Source: Thermogemmatispora sp042408965 (GTDB lineage: Bacteria; Chloroflexota; Ktedonobacteria; Ktedonobacterales; Ktedonobacteraceae). From it: a stretch of DNA of 64,000 nt. The stretch covers positions 31,217 to 95,216 of the forward strand of contig JBHOQN010000046.1 in assembly GCA_042408965.1 (NCBI GenBank), in the 5' to 3' direction. The notes under the pieces are model-generated. The model was not told the origin of the DNA, did no database searches, and was given only the letters and a program-made list of their open reading frames with translations. A program made the position numbers and the translations under genes. Positions 59,079 through 64,000 of the stretch are shown here, piece after piece. Within the stretch, counting starts at the first letter, position 1. Each line of letters begins with the position of its first letter.

Positions 59079-59285
59079 ATGCAGGAAGACATTCTTGGTA
59101 CCAGAAGGACTGCCATTTCGGATACATATGTCAACTGCGCGCGCTGCAATAAGGCCACGCGACTGCGCTTCGCGCGCATCATTCAGAGCGATGTCCTCTC
59201 GGAAAGCCATTCTGAGTATGAATATCTCTGCCCTGAGTGCCAGAAGGCCCTCGCCAGTGGAGAAAAGGATCTGCCGCTGCTGTGA
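59079..59285 (+). CDS. Small zinc-ribbon-like protein
   Basis: 68 residues with two Cys pairs, VNCARCNK (C20, C23) and LCPECQKAL (C51, C54), the spacing of a zinc ribbon. A strand segment between them includes RLRFARIIQSD. GAAAGG lies 12 bp before ATG 59079; an in-frame TTG at 59037 would add 14 residues. A TATACT at 58987-58992 may be its -10. Function unknown. Confidence 0.5.
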   Translation: MQEDILGTRRTAISDTYVNCARCNKATRLRFARIIQSDVLSESHSEYEYLCPECQKALASGEKDLPLL

Positions 59286-59308
59286 GACGAGACAAGACGA
59301 GACGAGAT
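59284..59308. repeat. Pentamer tandem repeat, GAGAC type
   Basis: Five consecutive pentamers GAGAC-GAGAC-AAGAC-GAGAC-GAGAT, beginning within the TGA stop region of the zinc-ribbon gene. Confidence 0.8.
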
Positions 59309-59669
59309 GGGATAACATGAGGTAAGGTGAGGTGAGGCACCAGGGTCACTGGAGGAAGGTGCGCGGCTCGGAGAGGAGGATGACCTGGGACCGGGCCAGG
59401 GCGTCAGGGCCTGGCTGGTGGTAAGACAGGCGCGGTCGTGTCGTGTCGTGTCGTGTCTCTGACCCCTCTCGCCGCGAGCGGACGCCAGTCCGGCCGCAGT
59501 TCGATTCAGCGTTGAGGCATCCTGCGCAGGGAGGCGTGGGCGCAGAGCGACAGGCGAAGGACCCCTTCCTGGTCGCTGCTTTGAAACCTGTGCTCTTTTT
59601 ATACTCTTTCGTGCTGTCGATTGGCTCGGGGATATCGGAATGCTAGTAGTGCAATTGAGGTAATTGACT
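59286..59669. other. Upstream region of hsp20-lon
   Basis: 384 bp with no gene. It holds most of the two pentamer repeats and a TATACT at 59600-59605 without a good -35. No CIRCE (TTAGCACTC-type) heat-shock operator was seen. Confidence 0.45.
59435..59459. repeat. Pentamer tandem repeat, GTCGT type
   Basis: GTCGT four times followed by GTCTC. Its reverse complement (GAGAC then four ACGAC) is partly complementary to the tract at 59284-59308, so the two could pair in RNA. Confidence 0.8.
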
Positions 59670-60152
59670 ATGCGGATGCGCTACCGCTATGTGACCTATC
59701 GTTATATTGATGGGTCACGGCAACAACTGCAACGTCACTATCACCAGTTGTTGCAGGACGCTTTACGGCAGAGTCAGCAGGCCCTCCTCCAGCGCTCGGA
59801 GGTCTGGCGTCCCCCCGCCGACATACGCGAATCGGCGGAGCAGGTCGTCGTCAAGATAGAACTTGCAGGAATGACAGAGGACGAGATTAACGTAACACTC
59901 TACGAGGATGCGCTGGTTGTCAGTGGGGAGCGGCGAGATGATAGCGAGGACCGCGAGAATCTGTACTACCAGGAGGCTCAGATCCGCTACGGTCCCTTCC
60001 GCGTTGAGGTGTTCGTCCCCTCACCCATCGATCGGGAGGCTGTGACGGCGCGCTACGAGAATGGCTTTCTCTGGGTGACCCTGCCCAAGCTGCCCGAGAC
60101 CAGACGAGAACCCCAGCGTGTGCAGGTTCGGCAGAGTGCTACGAAAGAGTAG
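59670..60152 (+). CDS. Hsp20-family small heat-shock protein
   Basis: 160-residue ATP-independent chaperone that holds unfolding proteins. The N-terminal 45 residues are Gln/Tyr/Arg-rich. The alpha-crystallin domain (about 48-140) has PPADIRESAEQVVVKIELAG and the conserved YENGFLWVTLPK near its end. The C-terminal tail has no clear I-x-I anchor. I chose ATG 59670, 9 bp after GAGG; a TTG two codons earlier is possible. lon follows 28 bp later, so the two form a protein-quality-control operon. Confidence 0.92.
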   Translation: MRMRYRYVTYRYIDGSRQQLQRHYHQLLQDALRQSQQALLQRSEVWRPPADIRESAEQVVVKIELAGMTEDEINVTLYEDALVVSGERRDDSEDRENLYYQEAQIRYGPFRVEVFVPSPIDREAVTARYENGFLWVTLPKLPETRREPQRVQVRQSATKE

Positions 60153-60180
60153 AAACTATTGAAGTATTGAGAAAGGCTTT

Positions 60181-62976
60181 ATGGAAAAGGACCAGAAACA
60201 GCGCGATCTTGCGCCTGACCAGGCGGTAGGAGAAGAGGAAGAGCAGCTTCAGGAGACACAGGAAAGTCAGGAGACACAGGAGGCTCAGGAGGAAAGCGCT
60301 CCTGCCAGACGTCGTACGCCCCGGTCGCCCCGCACTATGCAGCCGAAGAGCCGGCCGCGACGTCGTCTGCGGCGCGAGGCTGACGAGGATGATCCCCCCC
60401 TGCCATCCTCCGAGGGGCCGTTGCCCGGGGAGGAACATGAGGACGAGGAGGAGCACCTCTCGATCCCCGAGATCCTGCCCGTGCTCCCCCTCAAGGATGT
60501 TGTGGTCTATCCTTTCGCCGTCCAGCCCCTGGCCGTCGGCCAGGAGCGCTCGATCCGCCTGATTGACGATATCATGCGTGGCAACCGCCTGGTCGTGCTG
60601 GTTGCCCAGAAATCTGCCGAGATCGAGCAGGCCGGCCCCGGCGATATTTTCAGAATTGGTACCGTTTCGCGTGTGGCCCGCATGATCCGCATGCCCGACG
60701 GCACGATCCAGATCATTGTGCAGGGCCTGGAGCGCGTGACGATCGGCGAGTTCGTTCAGGAGAAGCCCTACCTGAAAGCGCGCGTTGCTCTGCGCCCCGA
60801 TACCCAGGAAGAGGACACCGAGACCGAGGCCATCAAGCGCAACGTGGTGAACTACTTCCAGCGCCTCGTTGCGCTCGTGCAGAACGTGCCCGAGGGCGTG
60901 GCTGCCGCGACCCTCAACCTGGAGGAGCCGCGCCAGGTGGTCTATGTGATCGCCACCTTCGTCCAGATGGAGCTGCAGCTGCGCCAGAAGCTCCTGGAGC
61001 TGGATTCGGTCCGTGCCAAGCTCAAGGAGCTGAGTAGCTTCCTGGCCCATGAGCTGGAGATCTTCGAGCTTGGCCGTAAGATCCAGAGCCGTGCCCAGGA
61101 AGAGATGAACAAGATGCAGCGCGAGTATCTCCTGCGAGAGCAGCTGAAGGCTATTCAGCGTGAACTCGGTGAGGAGAGCGAAGAGCAGGCCACCATCAAT
61201 GAGCTGCGTGCCCGCATCGACGAGGCGAAGATGCCCGAGGAGGCCCTCAAGGAGGCCAATCGCGAGCTTTCTCGCCTGGAGAAGCTTCCCACAGTCTCGC
61301 CAGAGTACAGTATCATTCGCACCTACCTCGAGCTCCTGGTCAGCCTTCCCTGGAGCAGGAGCACCGGCCAGACGATCGACGTCCAGCGGGCGCGTCAGGT
61401 GCTCGACGAGGACCATTATGATCTGGAGAAGATCAAGGAGCGCATCCTGGAGTACCTGGCTGTGCGCCGCTTGAAGGAGGAGCGCATGGCTGAGCGTGCT
61501 CTGCGCGAGGAGGAGGCCGCTGAGGCTGCCGCCGAGGGTGAGAGCGATGGACGACGGCCCACGCAGCCGCTGCATTCAGCCGAGGCCAATCGCCAGATCA
61601 ATCGCGAGCCGATTCTCTGTTTTGTGGGCCCGCCCGGCGTTGGCAAGACCTCCCTTGGTCAGTCGATCGCCCGGGCGCTGGGGCGCAAGTTTGCGCGCAT
61701 GTCCCTGGGGGGTATTCGTGACGAGGCGGAGATCCGTGGCCATCGCCGCACCTACATTGGTGCCATGCCAGGGCGCATCATCCAGACTCTGCGTCGCGTC
61801 GAGACCAATGATCCGGTGATCATGCTCGATGAGGTCGATAAGGTCGGGGCCGACTGGCGTGGTGACCCCTCCTCGGCTCTGCTGGAGGTGCTTGATCCCG
61901 AACAGAACTACAACTTCCGTGATAACTACCTGGATCTGCCGTTCGATCTCTCGCACGTCTTCTTTATCGCGACGGCGAACTCGCTGGAGCCGATCCCGGC
62001 CCCTCTGCGTGATCGCATGGAGATTCTTGAACTCTCCGGCTATACCGAGGAGCAGAAGCTGCACATTGCGCGTAACTACCTGCTCCCCAAGCAGATCGCA
62101 GCCAATGGCCTGCAGCCGGAGGAGATCCTCGTTGATGACGAGGTCATCCGCCACGTGATCCGTGGCTATACGCGCGAGGCCGGTGTGCGCAACCTTGAGC
62201 GTGAGATCGGCACACTCTGTCGCAAGGTGGCCAGGCAGATTGCCGAGGGCCGTCAGGCGCCGATCCAGATCAGCGTAGATCAGCTGGCGGAGTACCTGGG
62301 CCGCTGGCGCTTCTTTGAGGAGGCGGCTGAGCGTATCGATCGTCCTGGCATTGCGACGGGCCTGAGCTGGACGCCGGTGGGTGGCGAGATCATCTTTGTG
62401 GAGGCCGCTGTGATGCCGGATCGCGAGAGTCAGTTGATTCTCACCGGGCAGTTGGGCGACGTGATGAAGGAGTCGGCGAAGGCGGCTCTCAGCTATGTGC
62501 GCTCGAACGCGCGTGAGCTGGGCTTGCCGGCCAATGTCTTTGAACACCAGACGGTGCATATTCATGTACCCGCGGGAGCTATCCCTAAGGATGGACCCTC
62601 GGCCGGGGTGACGATGGTGACGGTGCTGGTCTCGCTGGCCAGCGGCCGTAAGGTGCGCTCTGATGTGGCCATGACCGGGGAGATCACGCTGCGCGGCCGC
62701 GTGATGCCCATCGGAGGTGTGAAGGAGAAGGTGTTGGCGGCCTACCGCTCTGGTATCCGCACGGTCATTCTGCCGCGCAAGAATGAGCAGGACTTGCTCG
62801 AGGATCTGCCTCGTGAGCTGCGGGAACAGATGCAGTTCGTCTTTGTTGACGATATCAAGCAGGTTCTGGATGTGGCCCTGGAGGGCGGCCTGCCCTCAGC
62901 AGAGAGCGCTGAGGAGCTGGGACCCGATCTGGAGGCCCGGCAGGCCGTCGAGAAGGCTGTGGCCCAGGCGGGTTAG
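60181..62976 (+). CDS. lon: ATP-dependent protease Lon
   Basis: 931-residue AAA+ protease that degrades damaged and regulatory proteins. An N-terminal extension (1-95), very rich in Glu, Gln and Arg, precedes the LonN domain (LPVLPLKDVVVYPFAVQPLA). A coiled coil and the AAA+ module follow: Walker A GPPGVGKTSL (about 483-492), Walker B VIMLDEVDK, sensor FIATANSLE. A charged insert of about 40 residues (RMAERALREEEAAEAAAEGE...) sits just before Walker A. The protease domain has catalytic S807 in PKDGPSAG and K848 in GGVKEKVLAA. All catalytic residues are present; the length exceeds the usual 780-810 because of the extension and insert. Confidence 0.97.
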   Translation: MEKDQKQRDLAPDQAVGEEEEQLQETQESQETQEAQEESAPARRRTPRSPRTMQPKSRPRRRLRREADEDDPPLPSSEGPLPGEEHEDEEEHLSIPEILPVLPLKDVVVYPFAVQPLAVGQERSIRLIDDIMRGNRLVVLVAQKSAEIEQAGPGDIFRIGTVSRVARMIRMPDGTIQIIVQGLERVTIGEFVQEKPYLKARVALRPDTQEEDTETEAIKRNVVNYFQRLVALVQNVPEGVAAATLNLEEPRQVVYVIATFVQMELQLRQKLLELDSVRAKLKELSSFLAHELEIFELGRKIQSRAQEEMNKMQREYLLREQLKAIQRELGEESEEQATINELRARIDEAKMPEEALKEANRELSRLEKLPTVSPEYSIIRTYLELLVSLPWSRSTGQTIDVQRARQVLDEDHYDLEKIKERILEYLAVRRLKEERMAERALREEEAAEAAAEGESDGRRPTQPLHSAEANRQINREPILCFVGPPGVGKTSLGQSIARALGRKFARMSLGGIRDEAEIRGHRRTYIGAMPGRIIQTLRRVETNDPVIMLDEVDKVGADWRGDPSSALLEVLDPEQNYNFRDNYLDLPFDLSHVFFIATANSLEPIPAPLRDRMEILELSGYTEEQKLHIARNYLLPKQIAANGLQPEEILVDDEVIRHVIRGYTREAGVRNLEREIGTLCRKVARQIAEGRQAPIQISVDQLAEYLGRWRFFEEAAERIDRPGIATGLSWTPVGGEIIFVEAAVMPDRESQLILTGQLGDVMKESAKAALSYVRSNARELGLPANVFEHQTVHIHVPAGAIPKDGPSAGVTMVTVLVSLASGRKVRSDVAMTGEITLRGRVMPIGGVKEKVLAAYRSGIRTVILPRKNEQDLLEDLPRELREQMQFVFVDDIKQVLDVALEGGLPSAESAEELGPDLEARQAVEKAVAQAG

Positions 62977-63180
62977 GGGCCTTCCTTGCAGGTTTCCTGT
63001 CCCGGCTGGGGAGGCCGATCCTGATCACGCCGGCCGGCGTCGGGGCACCGGCACAGTCGATGTGGTGAGGTGGCGCCGCGGCGGGCTTGCGCTGAGGAAC
63101 GAGGGTGCGCGGAAGGGAGAGGGCGACGGCCTGAAGAGGGCTGCCCTCTCTGCTTCTGCGCTCCATGCTCGTCGCGGCCT

Positions 63181-63901
63181 CTACCCCTCCTCGGCCGCCT
63201 CGAGCTCCTTTGCCTGTTTCAGCAGCTCTTTGACGCTGACGTAGCGCTGTTTGCCGATGACGAGATGGTCCACCAGCTCGATGTCGAGAACGCGCCCGGC
63301 GGAGATCAATTGCTCGGTGACCTCGAGATCCTGTGGCGAGGGCGACGGATCGCCGCTGGGATGGTTGTGGCAGACGATCAGGCCGGGGCAGTTGCTCGTG
63401 ATCGCGGGACGGAAGATCTCTGCAACGCGGAGCACTGAGCTGTTCACGGTCCCCTTGTAGCGATTGATGTTCCCTACGACCTGATTTTTAGTATCCAGTA
63501 AGAGAATGCGGATCTCTTCGTGATCGAGATGGGCCATCTCCATCATCACCAGACGCGCGGCGTCAGCGGGCGACGTGATTCGGTAGCGCTCCTCGGGCTG
63601 TTCCAGCTGCAGTCGTTTCCCCAACTCCAGCGCAGCCTTGAGCTGAGCAGACTTGGCCTTTCCCAGGCCGTGCTCGCCGCACAGCTCGGCGAAGTCGGCG
63701 TTCATGATGCCACCCAGCCCTTTGTATCTGGCGAGCAGGAGGTTGGCTAGCTCCAGTACATTGTTGCGCTTGGTTCCTGTGTGGAGAATGATGGCCAGCA
63801 GTTCCGTGGTGGAGAGTGCCTGGGGTCCGTTGCGGTGCAGACGCTCGCGCGGGCGGTCGCTGCTGGGAAGATCGTGAACAGTCAGATGGTATTCAAGATT
63901 T
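63181..63901 (-). pseudogene. radC: radC (JAB-domain DNA repair-associated protein), start removed by IS insertion
   Basis: RadC-family frame, complete at the C-terminus. From about 63899 downward it reads NLEYHLTVHDLPSSDRPRER, then NGPQALSTTELLAIILHTGT, a helix-hairpin-helix (GLGGIMNADFAELCGEHGLG), and the JAB domain with HNHPSGDPSPSPQD. No ATG, GTG or TTG lies in frame between the first conserved residues and a TAG at 63919-63921, which is inside the IS right end. The native start has been separated from the gene, probably only a few codons upstream. The first in-frame ATG (63703-63705) would drop the N-terminal 65 residues. Despite its name the family's role is unclear. Confidence 0.8.
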
Positions 63902-64000
63902 GTGACAACTCCCCACGCCTAAAGGCGGGGGCTTCTCAGTTCGTCCGGTTCCCCATCGGGAACCGTCCCTGAGGGCCGTGCCCCGGCCCGTAAGATATTC
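63902..64000 (-). mobile_element. IS200/IS605-type right end with omega-RNA-like hairpins
   Basis: Read on the minus strand from the window edge: hairpin GGGCC-GGGGCAC-GGCCC, hairpin CGGTTCCC-GAT-GGGAACCG (with one extra G), the linker GACGAACTGAGAAG, then CCCCCGCC-TTTA-GGCGTGGGG, ending AGTTGTCA at about 63903. This matches the 3' end of TnpB-encoding IS200/IS605 elements, where the same segment forms the scaffold of the TnpB guide RNA (omega-RNA). The tnpB gene would lie beyond position 64000. The first bases past the end are radC sequence. Confidence 0.7.

Noticed and set aside
59284..59459. CRISPR-like array
   Set aside because: The units are only 5 bp and contiguous, with no spacers; these are simple tandem repeats.
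60139..61575. Long minus-strand open frame opposite lon
   Set aside because: Antisense of well-conserved Lon domains, with Leu/Gln/His-rich shadow composition and no recognisable domain.

Overview
The window reads as one contiguous stretch of chromosome from a GC-rich (about 60%) bacterium, most likely a Ktedonobacteria-type member of the Chloroflexota (Thermogemmatispora or a relative). This is an inference from protein style: single-membrane lipoproteins, a Gmad2-type spore-germination lipoprotein, a bacterial translin, long low-complexity tails on ribosomal proteins, and IS200/IS605-type debris. No database search was possible. Core genes dominate; there is no prophage, CRISPR array or large accessory island. 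Every mobile-element trace is a TnpB-type IS200/IS605 element or fragment.

Layout. 0-1.6 kb (minus): rpsF-ssb-rpsR operon with a strong promoter and long leader; rpsR runs off the left edge. 1.9-5.6 kb (plus): a GT-C-like membrane glycosyltransferase, rpmI-rplT with its own promoter and terminator (no infC beside it), and a TrmH-family RNA methyltransferase. 6-16 kb: a chemoreceptor, biotin carboxylase, signal peptidase I, a PHP phosphoesterase, RNase Y, a Nudix protein and the bifunctional NAD(P)HX repair enzyme Nnr. 15.9-20.1 kb: an apparently leaderless RNA/DNA methyltransferase, then a minus-strand module of ECF sigma factor, a fusion of a putative anti-sigma-like region with a Rieske domain, a YtkA-like protein, and an N-terminally shortened LolA-like protein. 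20.7-24.2 kb: sdhCDAB. 24.3-29.5 kb: alpha/beta hydrolase, membrane-anchored sulfite-oxidase-fold molybdoenzyme, tnpB fragment, ROK glucokinase, TlyA. 29.7-36.2 kb: benzoate-CoA-ligase-like enzyme, an atypical crotonase, IS debris, Nudix, an OmpR-type two-component system and a MaoC-like protein. 36.2-36.7 kb: two identical tRNA-Leu(GAG) genes and tRNA-Val(TAC).

37-50 kb: two lipoproteins, a ThDP-dependent enzyme, a LysM/lysozyme-like secreted protein, an orphan ModC-type ATPase, an XRE regulator near two palindromes, hemE-hemH, and a membrane dipeptidase. 50-54.2 kb: a zinc/manganese-type ABC importer with two paralogous permeases, preceded by twin palindromes that bracket its promoter, then a SUI1/YciH factor. 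54.5-59.3 kb: several uncharacterised small proteins, translin and a MenA-type prenyltransferase. 59.7-63 kb: hsp20-lon. At the right edge radC has lost its start to an IS200/IS605 right end whose hairpins look like an omega-RNA scaffold.

The most interesting items are the sigma/Rieske fusion module (possible extracytoplasmic redox sensing), the omega-RNA-like right end abutting radC, the twin operators of the metal importer, and the regularly spaced TACTATA array between rny and a Nudix gene.
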